A stretch of DNA of 64,000 nucleotides, taken from Thiohalocapsa halophila. Its GTDB lineage: Bacteria > Pseudomonadota > Gammaproteobacteria > Chromatiales > Chromatiaceae. The stretch's first letter is position 1. Each line of letters begins with the position of its first letter. The stretch lies in contig NZ_NRRV01000008.1 in NCBI RefSeq assembly GCF_016583825.1, positions 47,860-111,859 of the forward strand, given 5' to 3'. Shown one piece after another: positions 1 to 8,660 of this stretch. Under the pieces are notes generated by a model. That model saw only the letters and a program-made list of their open reading frames with translations. It was not told the origin of the DNA and searched no databases. Position numbers and translations under genes: made by a program.

Positions 1-180
1 TTTACCGCCCTCGGCGACGACGACAAGGATGTGTGGGTCTCATGGACCGGATTCCGAGTGCCGTTGGTCGGAGGCTTCGTCGGCAGCATCGAGTACGAAA
101 TCGACCACGACAGCCGCCCGGCCGTGGAGGCCCAGACCACCGACGAGACGGTACGCATCAAGCTGGGTTACGAGTGGTGA
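1..180 (+). CDS. DUF481 outer-membrane protein, C-terminal end (partial)
   Basis: Reading from base 1 gives about 59 residues ending in TGA. The segment has the alternating polar/hydrophobic pattern of outer-membrane beta strands, with a glycine-rich hairpin followed by GSIEYEIDHDS and a final strand KLGYEW with an aromatic residue just before the C-terminus. This matches the end of DUF481 (YdiY-like, salt-induced outer-membrane) proteins, which close their barrel with such a strand. Only the end is inside the window, so start, signal peptide and length are unknown. The family assignment rests on these C-terminal strands alone. Confidence 0.6.
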   Translation, partial: FTALGDDDKDVWVSWTGFRVPLVGGFVGSIEYEIDHDSRPAVEAQTTDETVRIKLGYEW

Positions 181-501
181 GAGCGCGGATGGTCGAAGTG
201 ATGTCAAGGCTCCTTCACTCATTTGCCGTGATGGTGAGCAGTTTTTGAAGGCGGGAAGATCCACCACGACACACATCTGCTCGACACCTCGACACCTCGA
301 CACCTCGCCACATCGTCTCATTCGGATCAAGGCTACCCCGCTCCGGCGGCATGGCGCGGATCGCTCCAAGGCCAAAGCGCCGGCGGCAAAAGGCTGAGTT
401 TCCCTATGCAGTCCTCGCGTCGCCTGCCGCAGGGGTTTACGGCAGCATCCGGTGGTCGCCGCCCGTACGCGCCTGAAGCGGGAACCAAGTGACCCGCCAC
501 G
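181..501. other. Intergenic stretch, no gene supported
   Basis: Several short overlapping frames exist here, but none shows a recognisable domain or a ribosome-binding site. The stretch lies between the end of the DUF481 gene and the end of the convergent DruA-like gene. It contains a short tandem repeat (annotated separately) and no clear terminator hairpin with a T-run. Confidence 0.5.
280..311. repeat. Tandem octamer repeat (CTCGACAC)
   Basis: Three perfect head-to-tail copies of CTCGACAC are followed by one copy with a single change (CTCGCCAC). The unit length is not a multiple of three and the repeat is outside any credible gene, so slippage would be tolerated. It resembles the TGACGAG-type repeat between ureA and ureB in also being a short GC-rich intergenic tandem. 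Confidence 0.8.
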
Positions 502-2225
502 CTACCCACCCCGCGCGATGCGGCTGCGCAAATCCGGCGGCACCGGCGCCCGCAGATAGCTGTCACCGGCTCGCGTTAGCCGGCGCCCGGCCGACGAGGT
601 CTCGATCAGCCCGAGCCGCATCAGGTACTCCGCGACCTCGACGAAGTCCCGCTGATGAGCAAGCCCCAAGGCCTGGCGCAGCGTCGGCTCGGAAGCGGTC
701 CCCTGCCGCTTCAGATAGCGCAGGAAACGCAGCGCTACGTCGCGCCGCACCTCGGCGTTCTTGAGCTGGGAGGCGATGATGGACGGGCCGCTGTACAGTC
801 TGCGGTAGTCGTCGGCGATCTCCGGGGAGAACAGCAGGAGCGCGGCCAGTTTGCCGCCCAGGATGTGGTTGTAGGGCGCGATGGCACCGCAGGTGCTGAC
901 CTCCATGAGGTTGATCCCGGCGTAACGGCTCTTGAGTGTGTCCAGGATGGTTTGCAGGGCGATGACGATAGACTCCCGGGTGACCACCGCGGGATAGGCG
1001 GACGGGTCGCAGAGGTTCTCGCGGGCCTCGCGCAGCGTCATCCGGGCCTGGAGCAGTTCCGCCAGCAGTGTCGCCCGCTTTCGCGCCACGAGATAGCGGC
1101 GCGCCTGCTGCATGATCGGGTCGGAGGCGGGCTTGGGCTCCAGGTTGAGCATCGCGTCAGCGACGGGGGGATGAGGGGCGAAGATGGGTTCTCGATGACG
1201 TCAGCGACCCGCGGCTGCTTGATCCGGCGCAGGGTCGCGTCGCGGCTCTGGTCGAAGTCGCGGGCGGCGTGCCGGAGTCTGGCAATGACCGCCGGCGTCG
1301 GCGCGGTCTGCTCCTCGTCGGTGAGCAGTCCTTCAGTGGCGACATCGGCCAGCGCGTCGGCGATGCGCGCCTCCATCCATGCGTATTCGCTGCGGAGGCG
1401 CTCGCCGTCGCCTGCGGCGGCCGCGTTGTGCAGCGACTCGATCAGGGCTTCCCGACTCCAGCCGAGGTCGCGCTCACGCAGAGCGCCCATCTGCAAGGCG
1501 GAGTTGTTGAGCCCGATCAGTCCCATCACCGCATGGCAGGGGTGTGCGGCGTCCCGCACCAGATAGAGTAGCTGGCGGCCGGGGGTGGTGGTCTGCGGGA
1601 TGGACCAGGTGTAGCGAAAATACCGCCAGATCTCCCGCAGGCCATGGCCGCTCCAGGGATCGGTTGCGTCCGCCCTGACGAGCTGCAGGTAGGGGCGCAC
1701 GGGGATGGAGTCAGCCTCGCTGACTGATTCCGGACTGGGCTGGAGCGCCCGCAAACGGGCGTGCAGCTCCGTGCCGTCCGCGATCAGCAAGGTGACCGGC
1801 TGCTTGCCGGACCTGGCGTCCGGGTGCTCCATGCGCCGCACGAACTGCCGCACGGCGGGATCGCCCAATTGGGCGGCAACCGCGGGCCGGAACATGGCGC
1901 GGGTCTGGGCCTTCTGCGCCTGAACCTCGTCTGGCGTCAGCCCATGTAACCGGACCGGCTGGGCCACCAGCTCGATGCCGTAGCCGGCTTCGCGTATCTC
2001 CCAACCCATTCGGTGCAGGTCGACCAGCAGATGGGCCACTGCCGCGTAGGTCAGCCGGCGCGCTTGGTCCAGTCCCGGCTGGGTGCGGCACCAGTGGACC
2101 TCGTCGCGTAGGAGTCTGCGGCGCTGCGGCTCATCCTCGAGCGAGGTGCGCCCGAGGGTGCGGGCAAGTGCGAGGTAGCGCTGGGCGCTGATGCCGGAAA
2201 GCGGCGGGCGGATGGGGACGATCAT
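502..2225 (-). pseudogene. DruA-like (DUF4338) defence protein, frameshifted
   Basis: Two minus-strand frames together make one DUF4338 protein of about 575 residues. The upstream frame carries the hallmark REIWRYFRYTWS and a following LVRD/GLIGLNN block. The downstream frame carries EVSTCGAIAPYNHILGGKLAAL and SPEIADDYR, followed by a winged-helix-like tail. They join near base 1165 at a run of six C (minus strand); adding one base restores a single frame. DUF4338 is the DruA component of Druantia type I anti-phage systems and also occurs alone. No DruB-E genes are visible. The start used is the ATG at 2225; an in-frame ATG at 2303 adds 26 poorly conserved residues. A sequencing error, a real mutation or recoding could each explain the break. 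Confidence 0.7.
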
Positions 2226-2431
2226 CAGACGAAACGGTTTTCCTAATCGCCGCAGCGGAAGCGCCGCTACGGTCTGCTGGCGCCAACCCTCGGACGCGGC
2301 CACAAGGAGAGGACGTGCAGCCCCCTTGAGCGCGGGCTAGGGGCCGAGAGGCTAGCTGCGGCGGTCTGCTTGGTCAACATTCGGTGGCTCGTTCGCGAAC
2401 CGCGATTTGGGTTGCAATAGCCACCTGCCCC

Positions 2432-2460
2432 TTGTTCGTACATTCTTTTGTACATACACT
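2432..2460 (+). promoter_or_regulatory. Candidate brnTA promoter with internal operator palindrome
   Basis: A -35-like TTGTTC and a -10-like TACACT are separated by 17 bases. The spacer contains the inverted repeat GTACA-N6-TGTAC (2438-2453). BrnA antitoxins are ribbon-helix-helix repressors of their own operon, so a palindrome between the promoter boxes is where an autoregulatory operator would be expected. The predicted start of transcription falls at or next to the GTG of brnT, implying a leaderless or nearly leaderless mRNA. Confidence 0.4.
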
Positions 2461-2467
2461 TGAGCCC

Positions 2468-2749
2468 GTGCAGATCGAATTCGACCCCGAGAAGGCCGCG
2501 GCCAACCCCCTGAACCATGATGGCGTGACTTTTTCCGAGGCGCAGGCGGCGTTGCTCGATCCCTACGCGCTGACCCGGGAAGACGTGCACGCAGATGGGG
2601 AGCCTCGGTTCGTGACGCTCGGGATGGGTGCCAAGGGGCGGATTTTGATCGTGGTGTGGACTCCGCGCGAGGATCGCATCCGCCTAATTTCCTCCTGGAA
2701 GGCCAACCAGCGCCAACGTCAACGTTATGAACGCCAATTCCGATCCTGA
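2468..2749 (+). CDS. brnT: BrnT family type II toxin
   Basis: About 93 residues starting VQIEFDPEKA, the typical BrnT opening, followed by NHDGVTFSEAQ and a C-terminal RLISSWKAN segment resembling the BrnT core (R-x-I-S-x-R/W-x-A). BrnT is a small RelE-fold ribonuclease that arrests translation and is neutralised by BrnA. The GTG at 2468 is chosen because it begins exactly at the conserved N-terminus; an upstream ATG at 2384 would add 28 unlikely residues that cover the promoter. It overlaps brnA by 23 bases, the usual toxin-first order. It sits next to a broken DruA-like gene in an accessory patch. Confidence 0.85.
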   Translation: MQIEFDPEKAAANPLNHDGVTFSEAQAALLDPYALTREDVHADGEPRFVTLGMGAKGRILIVVWTPREDRIRLISSWKANQRQRQRYERQFRS

Positions 2750-3020
2750 ATACGCGCGTTACGCCGATCTGGACTTTGACGATGCGAAACCCGTGTCGGA
2801 GATCCCTGCCCTTGCCCGACTGCAAGCCGAACAAGGCGGAAAGTCGCGGATCACGATTCGTGTCGATAACGCCACCCTGTCAGTCTTCAAGGCTCATGCG
2901 GAGATGACGGGCGGAAATTACCAAACCCTGATGAACGAAGCCCTGCGCCAAGTGGCGCTGGGATATACGTTGGCCGAAGTGGTGCGGGAAACGATCCGGG
3001 CCGAGTTGCGGGAGAAGTAG
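2727..3020 (+). CDS. brnA: BrnA family antitoxin
   Basis: A 97-residue protein whose C-terminal half, KSRITIRVDNATLSVFKAHA followed by GGNYQTLMNEALR, is the ribbon-helix-helix DNA-binding region of BrnA antitoxins. The N-terminal acidic part (residues 1-35) would wrap the toxin. The start lies inside the end of brnT in another frame, which implies translational coupling. By family precedent it binds BrnT as a 2:2 complex and represses the operon; the palindrome at 2438-2453 is the candidate site. Confidence 0.87.
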   Translation: MNANSDPEYARYADLDFDDAKPVSEIPALARLQAEQGGKSRITIRVDNATLSVFKAHAEMTGGNYQTLMNEALRQVALGYTLAEVVRETIRAELREK

Positions 3021-3198
3021 CGGTTCGGCGGCTTGCGGCGCTCGATGGCCGCAATGGTATCGAGCATACCCGCAAACACCGGTCGCGGCTCGTGCGTCGA
3101 ACCTCGCATCCAGTTACAGGCAACCGGCAGTAAGTCCGGGGCCGCACATGACGACAGCGCGCGCCAGACCGATGCTCCGCATTGCCGGTAGTTGTCGG

Positions 3199-4524
3199 TC
3201 AATCCGGGCTACCCGCCCTCGTGTCGGCACGACGCTGCCGACCTTCGCGAATGGCGAAAGCAACCGGCGCGAGTATCGACGCGACAATGCCGGCGGCGAA
3301 GCCGTTGTTGTACAGATTGAGCCCGCCGTGCACGCCGCCGACGGTGAGCGCCGCAGAGGAGTGGATGAAGCCGGCCACGATGCCCCACTGCCAGCCGAAG
3401 TGCCCGGCGATGGGTGCCAGGTTGGTGGCGAAGAGGGCGGCGAGCTGCAAGGACGGATCGGCGGCGCCCAAGGGCTTGAGCAGGGTGCCGAGAAAGACGC
3501 CGGCCATGATGGGCAGGATGTTCAGGATGTGCTTGCCGAAGGCCGCGAAGCCCGCGACGGAGAGCAGGGCGCCGATGACCGGGCCGTTGAGGTCGCCGCC
3601 GACGGCGAGGATGTAGCCCGTGGCCAGCAGACCGCTCAGCCCCATGTTGATCAGCGTCGCCCCCAGGCCGGCCAGGGCGATGAAGTCGCTCGGCGCCTGT
3701 CCGGAGGCGCGCAGCAGCTCCTTCAGCCGGCGCGGCGCGGAGCGGTCCAGTGCCAGCCCCAGGACGGCCAGCGACGCGAACAGCACGCCGATGAAGCTGC
3801 CGAGCAGCAGGTTGTTGCCGGTGGTCCAGACGAACACCGGGTCCGGCACGAAGCCATAGGACTTGTACAGCGCCACCACCAGCGTCCCCACCAGGCCGGC
3901 AGTGAAGCCTATGTTGTAGAGCGCGAAGCCCATGTGGGCCTTGAACAGCTGCGCGGCGGCGGGCGCGAGGATGAAGCCGATCCCGACCCCGGTGACCGTG
4001 GCGAGCGGAATGCTGACGGTGAGCGTCAGCGCGCTGCTGAAGAGGATCTCCGAGACGACGGGCGCCAGCGCCACCCCGAAGAAGGCGGTGTTGATATGCT
4101 GTGCGAACGGCTCGCCGCGGAAGCGGGCATAGAGCCAGACACCGGCGGCGATGAACCAGACATTGAGCAGATTCTTGCCGAACAGCCCGAAGCCGAGCAC
4201 CAGGAACAGACAGGCCACGGCGGCGCCGGTCATCCGCGCCCGGGCCAGGTAGTAGACGCCGCACACCGCGAGCGTCAGCAGCCCGGCGCTCGTCAAACCG
4301 CCGCCGATACCGCCGACGCCGAAATAGTCCGTGAGCAGGGTGTCGCGCGAGGTCAGGATGGCGACCAGGCCGCGTGCCACGTCGGCGGGGCCGTCCAGGA
4401 CGACGCCGAAGGCGACGAAAGCCGCCGCATAGCCGCCGACGATGGCCAGTATGAGATGATCTTGGTGGCTGCGTTGCGCAGTGGCCGATGGTGCGGACGC
4501 GCGGCTGGCGTCGTTTGCGGACAT
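3199..4524 (-). CDS. DUF1576 family polytopic membrane protein
   Basis: A 441-residue protein with roughly a dozen hydrophobic segments and little soluble sequence apart from a short loop (RSAPRRLKELLRASGQAPSD). Repeated Asn/Gly-containing motifs (FGKNLLNVWF in the first half, FGKHILNILPI in the second; ALYNIGFTAG and NLYNNGFAAG) show an internal two-fold repeat, as in many transporters. This matches DUF1576, a membrane family of unknown function. The ATG at 4524 is preferred to the one seven codons upstream because of an AGAGACC purine stretch before it. It is transcribed alone; nothing nearby suggests a substrate. Confidence 0.75.
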   Translation of the reverse strand: MSANDASRASAPSATAQRSHQDHLILAIVGGYAAAFVAFGVVLDGPADVARGLVAILTSRDTLLTDYFGVGGIGGGLTSAGLLTLAVCGVYYLARARMTGAAVACLFLVLGFGLFGKNLLNVWFIAAGVWLYARFRGEPFAQHINTAFFGVALAPVVSEILFSSALTLTVSIPLATVTGVGIGFILAPAAAQLFKAHMGFALYNIGFTAGLVGTLVVALYKSYGFVPDPVFVWTTGNNLLLGSFIGVLFASLAVLGLALDRSAPRRLKELLRASGQAPSDFIALAGLGATLINMGLSGLLATGYILAVGGDLNGPVIGALLSVAGFAAFGKHILNILPIMAGVFLGTLLKPLGAADPSLQLAALFATNLAPIAGHFGWQWGIVAGFIHSSAALTVGGVHGGLNLYNNGFAAGIVASILAPVAFAIREGRQRRADTRAGSPD

Positions 4525-5131
4525 AAGGTCTCTCGGCCCGGGCAATCGGGCAGGGCCACCGAATCGGCAGATGGTAGCAGGGTGGCGAATGGGCCGGCGA
4601 CGGCCATTCCCTCTGCTTGACGGCCGGGGCCGAGCGGGCGCTTGGGCGCAGGATCGGCGGCGTGCGGGCGCTTAGCCGATGCGCTCTAAAACTGTGCATG
4701 GGCGGTGCTTTGCGCTTGGCTCTATGGACCGCAACGGCGAGCCTTGGCTTTGCTGCGGGGTGGCCGACGGCAAACGCCGTCCGCCGTGGCCGATCACAAC
4801 GCGGGGAGGAACTTGGCATGAACGGTGCTCCGACGCCTTGGCGGCGGCTCTGCGAGGAGTCGGTCTCTACGGCTGCAACGCCTATCTGCTCGGCATCGCG
4901 CTGCCCACCTTCCCGGTCCCGTCACCAGTGTTGTGGGTTCCTGCTGCCGCGGCTCGAGCGGGCGGGCGCCAGGGACCCGGCCGCGTCTTGAGCGGCCGGC
5001 GCGGCTGGAGCGCCTGCGTGCACCGTCGGCGGCCGTCGTCACGGTTTCTTGCGCCAAAAGCCATTTGGGCGGTGTTAGTATTCCGCAGCCGCGTCCACTT
5101 TCGGTCACACATCGATTAAGGAGACTCATTT
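4525..5131. other. Intergenic region between divergent membrane-protein genes
   Basis: About 600 bases between the divergent DUF1576 and DUF3611 genes. Open frames occur on both strands, but their translations are Arg/Pro/Cys-rich without domains, which is typical of shadow frames in high-GC DNA. The end of the stretch supplies the AAGGAGAC ribosome-binding site of the DUF3611 gene. Promoters for both genes must lie here, but no clear -35/-10 pair was seen. Confidence 0.5.
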
Positions 5132-5734
5132 ATGCCCGTTGCACCCTGGCCCCCGGCAAATCCAGAACAACTCGGGGGGAGTTTCACCAAGCTCGGCTGG
5201 ATCGGCTTCTTTGTTCAGCTCGCGTTGCTGACCGTGCCGCTGTTGCTCGCGCTCTACATGCTCTTCGGCTTCGCGCCGGATTCCCCAGCCCGCCGAGGCA
5301 TCGACCTCAGCAACTACCTGTCCTGGGGCAGCCTGATCGTGACCATCTTCACCGCCATCTGGTTCTTTCGCTACCCGCGGCTGGGGCGGCGCATTGCAGA
5401 CGGTGACCCGAAGCTGAGCGGTGCAGGCGTGCTCAAGACCGTTTGGATCGGTATCTGGGCCGGTGCCATCGGCATTGTGTTCTCCATGCTGATGCTGTTT
5501 ACGGAGTCCAGCCGCATCCTGTTCGTGATGCTGGCGAACCCGCAGACCGGCCTCATGGTCTCCCCCAACATCGGCGGGGATCCCAACCTGTCGTTATCGG
5601 CGCTTGACGGCATCAGCCTGCTGACGCTGCTGATTCTGCTGACGGCGGAGCTGGTGGTGCTGGGGCTGTCGATGTGGCTGCTCTACAGCACGGCGACGCC
5701 GGCTAGCACCAAGACGGCGAAAGCGGCGGCATAA
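5132..5734 (+). CDS. DUF3611 family membrane protein
   Basis: A 200-residue protein with four to five hydrophobic segments (near residues 25-50, 65-85, 105-130, 165-188) and the N-terminal motif FTKLGWIGFFVQL typical of DUF3611, a family found mainly in cyanobacteria and proteobacteria, function unknown. It has an AAGGAGAC Shine-Dalgarno sequence six bases before the ATG. It lies immediately upstream of a DUF3124 gene and an Mbh-type antiporter module on the same strand, so it probably belongs to the same transcription unit. The C-terminus is a short Ala/Lys/Thr tail. Confidence 0.8.
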   Translation: MPVAPWPPANPEQLGGSFTKLGWIGFFVQLALLTVPLLLALYMLFGFAPDSPARRGIDLSNYLSWGSLIVTIFTAIWFFRYPRLGRRIADGDPKLSGAGVLKTVWIGIWAGAIGIVFSMLMLFTESSRILFVMLANPQTGLMVSPNIGGDPNLSLSALDGISLLTLLILLTAELVVLGLSMWLLYSTATPASTKTAKAAA

Positions 5735-5765
5735 GCCCGGGTATCGTTCGGGCAGGCCAGCGCAG

Positions 5766-6380
5766 ATGTCATCGCGCATACCGGACTCCGCGGGCGCCTC
5801 GCGCCGGGAGCTGGCGGTGTCGGCGCTCGCGGCGGCTGTCGCCGTGGTGCTGATCCTGGCCCTCGGCTTCCTCGCCGGGCGCTGGCAGGTACTGGACGAG
5901 CGTCCGGTGTTTCAGCCGCCGACGTCCAGCCTGCCGCGGCTGCCCGAGCGCCTGGCGGCCCAGGGCCGCAGCGTCTATGTACCGGCCTACTCCCACATCT
6001 ATCGCAACACCGGCGAGACGGTGCCGCTGGCCATCACCTTGAGTGTGCGCAACACCGACGCCGCCGAGCCCATCCGCATCGACCGGGTGCGCTACTTCGA
6101 CGGCGACGGTCAGCTGGTGCGGGAGCAGTCCGAGGCGCCCCTGGTGCTGGCGCCGATGGCCACCGCGTCCTTCCTGGTGAAGGCGCAAGACCCGAGCGGC
6201 GGCTCCGGGGCCAATTTCCTAGTGGATTGGTCGGCGCGGGAGTCCGTGAGCATGCCGCTGATCGAGGCGGTGATGGTCGGCGACGACGGCTTGTCCTTCA
6301 AGAGCCGGGGCGTGGCGGCGCAGCCGGAGGCCGCCGCGGCGCGCAAGGACGCGCACGACACGAGCCCGCGCGCCGAGTAA
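5766..6380 (+). CDS. DUF3124 family membrane-anchored periplasmic protein
   Basis: 204 residues: one N-terminal hydrophobic anchor (about residues 15-40) followed by a soluble domain with VYVPAYSHIYR, LAITLSVRNTD and IDRVRYFDGDG, the conserved core of DUF3124. The domain looks like a beta-sandwich exposed to the periplasm. Function is not known. It lies 31 bases after DUF3611 and about 60 bases before the first antiporter subunit, so it may be an accessory factor of that membrane complex; this is inference from position only. Confidence 0.8.
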   Translation: MSSRIPDSAGASRRELAVSALAAAVAVVLILALGFLAGRWQVLDERPVFQPPTSSLPRLPERLAAQGRSVYVPAYSHIYRNTGETVPLAITLSVRNTDAAEPIRIDRVRYFDGDGQLVREQSEAPLVLAPMATASFLVKAQDPSGGSGANFLVDWSARESVSMPLIEAVMVGDDGLSFKSRGVAAQPEAAAARKDAHDTSPRAE

Positions 6381-6443
6381 CATGCGCCGTCGTTGAGCCC
6401 CGGCTGCCGCCGGCCTCGCACGTCACCCTTTGCTGGAGCGGTC

Positions 6444-6989
6444 ATGTCCCCTGGATCGGCGCCACCGCATCGCCTGCGCGCCTTCGTCGTGCGTACGCTG
6501 CTGTTGTTCGGTTTTTGGCTGTTGCTGCTGGAGCCGGAATCCCTGGCGCTTGCGGTGATGGGCGTGGACTGGGCCGTCGGCGCCGTCGCGGCGCTCGCGG
6601 CAGCGGCGCTGAGTCTGCGGCTGCTCCCCCCTGCGCGGCGTGCGCCGCGCCTTTGGCCGCTGTTGCGCTTCCTGGTGCGCTTCCCGGTGCAGTCCCTGGT
6701 GGCGGGGCTGGATGTGGCGCGTCGGGCCCTGGACCCGCGCCTGCCGGTCAGATCTACCCTGTTGCAACACCGAACGGCGCTGCCCCCCGGCACGAGCCGA
6801 ACGCTCTTCGGCGCGCTCTCCAGCCAGATACCGGGGACGCTGGCGGTGGATCTCGACGACCCGGGTCGGTTGTTGTATCACTGCCTGTATCGGCCCGATG
6901 CTGCGGGGCGCGGCTTGGCCGCGGACGAGGCCCTGTTCCGCAAGCTGCTGGGGCAGGGCAGTGCGCGCGGCGGGGAGCCGCCGGCATGA
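6444..6989 (+). CDS. Antiporter subunit MrpE/MbhA family (module 1)
   Basis: 181 residues with two or three N-terminal membrane segments and a C-terminal cytoplasmic part containing ALSSQIPGTLAVDLDD and LLYHCLY, the equivalent of the conserved SIxxTPGT region of MrpE/MnhE/PhaE. In Mrp complexes MrpE is needed for assembly and activity. The ATG at 6444 is chosen over an upstream one at 6393 because the intervening residues are not conserved. It is the first of six genes with overlapping ends (its TGA overlaps the next ATG), so the module is translationally coupled. Confidence 0.87.
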   Translation: MSPGSAPPHRLRAFVVRTLLLFGFWLLLLEPESLALAVMGVDWAVGAVAALAAAALSLRLLPPARRAPRLWPLLRFLVRFPVQSLVAGLDVARRALDPRLPVRSTLLQHRTALPPGTSRTLFGALSSQIPGTLAVDLDDPGRLLYHCLYRPDAAGRGLAADEALFRKLLGQGSARGGEPPA

Positions 6990-7342
6990 CCGCCTTCCTG
7001 GTCGGCGCCGGGGTGCTCATTTTGCTGACGGTGCTGCTCGGGCTGCTGCATATCCTGCGCGGGCCCGGCGATGCCGAGCGCATCATGGCCGTCAATCTGC
7101 TCGGCACCGGCGGGGTGGCGGCGCTGCTGCTGCTCGGCAGCGCCGCGGACCTGGCCGCGGCGACGGACCTGGCGCTGGTGCTGGTGTTGTTGGCGGCCTT
7201 CGCCGGCGTGGCCTTCGTCGCCGGGCTCGGCGCAGCCTCGGGGCGGACGCCGCCGGCCGACGCCGCGGATCGATCAACCGACGAAGGCCCCGGCGCAGCC
7301 GCTGCCGAGCCGCCCCGACGGCAGCCGCGGGCGGGCGACTGA
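6986..7342 (+). CDS. Antiporter subunit MrpF/MbhB family (module 1)
   Basis: 118 residues. The first 85 form three hydrophobic helices with the MrpF signature RGPGDAERIMAVNLLG and the aspartate in ATDLALVLVLL; the remaining Pro/Ala-rich tail is not conserved. MrpF/MnhF is a small integral subunit of multisubunit cation/proton antiporters. It starts in the ATGA overlap with the preceding gene and ends in an overlap with the MrpG gene. Its first helix begins at the N-terminus with no signal sequence, as usual for the family. Confidence 0.87.
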   Translation: MTAFLVGAGVLILLTVLLGLLHILRGPGDAERIMAVNLLGTGGVAALLLLGSAADLAAATDLALVLVLLAAFAGVAFVAGLGAASGRTPPADAADRSTDEGPGAAAAEPPRRQPRAGD

Positions 7343-7686
7343 TGGACTGGCGGGATGTCTTGACCCTGACTCTGGTGAGCCTGGGCGCCCTTTTCTTCGT
7401 GGCGGGCTACGTCGGTCTCGCGCGTTTTCCGAATGCCTTGAGCCGCATGCACGCCCTGAGCGAGGTGGACACCGTCGGCCTCGGACTGGTGATTCTCGGC
7501 CTGCTGCCCCAGGCGAGCTGGCCCTTCGGGATGCTCAAGCTGATCGCACTGTGGCTGGTGGTGTTGCTCGCCGGCGGCACCACCGGCCAGATGCTGGCCG
7601 GAGCGATCCACGCCGGTATCGGCGACAACGACGACGCGGCGAGCGCCGGGTCCAAGCCCGGCAACAGCCGTCGGAGTGCCGGCTGA
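7342..7686 (+). CDS. Antiporter subunit MrpG/MbhC family (module 1)
   Basis: 114 residues with three membrane helices and the MrpG/PhaG motif GLARFPNALSRMHALSEVDTVG, where most relatives have the charged-loop sequence RxPDxYxRxHAxxKxxTLG. The loop is thus diverged (Ser-Glu-Val for the usual Thr-Lys-Ala). The C-terminus is polar and variable. It overlaps both neighbours by stop/start sharing. By family knowledge it is a structural subunit of the antiporter membrane arm. Confidence 0.86.
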   Translation: MDWRDVLTLTLVSLGALFFVAGYVGLARFPNALSRMHALSEVDTVGLGLVILGLLPQASWPFGMLKLIALWLVVLLAGGTTGQMLAGAIHAGIGDNDDAASAGSKPGNSRRSAG

Positions 7687-8660
7687 TGCCCGACTTGCCG
7701 CTGCCGGACGCGCGCTTTGCGGACATTCCCCTGGGACTCGCGCTCCTGGTGCTGGCCCTGTGGCTGATCGCGACCCGGCGCGACCGCTCGGCCGTGATCG
7801 GCTTCACCGCCTATGGCCTGCTGGTGGCGGTGGTCTGGGTGCGGCTCGGGGCCATTGACGTCGCCCTAACGGAGGCCGCCCTCGGCGGCGGTCTCATGGG
7901 GCTCTTGCTGCTCACCGCCGCGGCCCGGCTCGGCGAGCCCCGGGGGCAGCCGGCGCCGCCGATGTTCATGCGCCTGCTGGTGGGCCTGCTCTGCGTCGGC
8001 GTGACTGGCGTGCTGGCGGTCGTGGTGCTGTCGCTGCCGACGCCGGCGCCCAACCTGGTGGCGGCGGTGGCCGAGCATCAGCACACCACCGAGCTGGGCA
8101 ATCCGGTGGCCGCGGTGCTGGTGGCCTTTCGCGCTGTGGACACCCTGCTGGAGTCCGTGGTGCTGGCGCTGGCGGTGATCGTGCTCTGGTCCTTCGCGCC
8201 CGATGCCGCCTGGGGCGAGCGCCCGCGCACCCTGGAGCTCGGCACCCCGGGCCCGGCGCTGGTGCTGCTGGCACGGCTGCTGCCGCCGCTGGGGCTGGTG
8301 GTGGGCGTGCACCTGTTCTGGGCCGGCGCCGACGACCCGGGCGGTCCGTTTCAGGCCGGTGCGGTGCTCGCCGCCATGGCGACGCTGATGTGGCTGGCGC
8401 GGCTCGGGGCGCCGCCGCCGGTGCAGAGCCGGCTCACGCGCGTCGGCCTCGTCGTCGGTCCGTTGGTGTTCCTGCTCATCGGCCTCGCTGGCGTGGTCGC
8501 CGCGGACGCCTTTCTCGGCTATCCGGAGGGCCTGACCAAGCCCCTGATCCTGATCATCGAGGCGGTCAAGACGCTGTCGGTGGCCGTGGCTCTGGCCCTG
8601 CTCGTCGCCGGCCCGCCGGCGTTGCCCGGCAACCATCTGCCATCGCGCGCGGCTTCATGA
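7686..8660 (+). CDS. Fused MbhD (DUF4040)-MbhE-MnhB antiporter subunit
   Basis: 324 residues. An N-terminal DUF4040/MbhD part (about 1-85, with GAIDVALTEAALGGGLMG, the MrpA C-terminal-type motif) is followed by an MbhE-like part with HTTELGNPVAAVLVAFRAVDTLLE (about 130-165), then an MnhB part (about 200-310, GADDPGGPFQAGAVLAAMATLMWLA). In canonical Mrp these are the end of MrpA plus MrpB; in Mbh-type complexes they are subunits D, E and F. The gene therefore lacks the large antiporter-like half of MrpA. Ends overlap those of the neighbouring genes by four bases or fewer. Confidence 0.85.
   Translation: MPDLPLPDARFADIPLGLALLVLALWLIATRRDRSAVIGFTAYGLLVAVVWVRLGAIDVALTEAALGGGLMGLLLLTAAARLGEPRGQPAPPMFMRLLVGLLCVGVTGVLAVVVLSLPTPAPNLVAAVAEHQHTTELGNPVAAVLVAFRAVDTLLESVVLALAVIVLWSFAPDAAWGERPRTLELGTPGPALVLLARLLPPLGLVVGVHLFWAGADDPGGPFQAGAVLAAMATLMWLARLGAPPPVQSRLTRVGLVVGPLVFLLIGLAGVVAADAFLGYPEGLTKPLILIIEAVKTLSVAVALALLVAGPPALPGNHLPSRAAS

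Noticed and set aside
3148..4620. 490-codon plus-strand frame over the DUF1576 gene
   Set aside because: The minus strand encodes a coherent polytopic membrane protein; the plus frame is an Ala/Glu/Arg shadow.
4679..5119. 146-codon frame upstream of DUF3611
   Set aside because: No domain, no ribosome-binding site, Arg/Cys/Pro-rich, and overlapped by several equally long frames.
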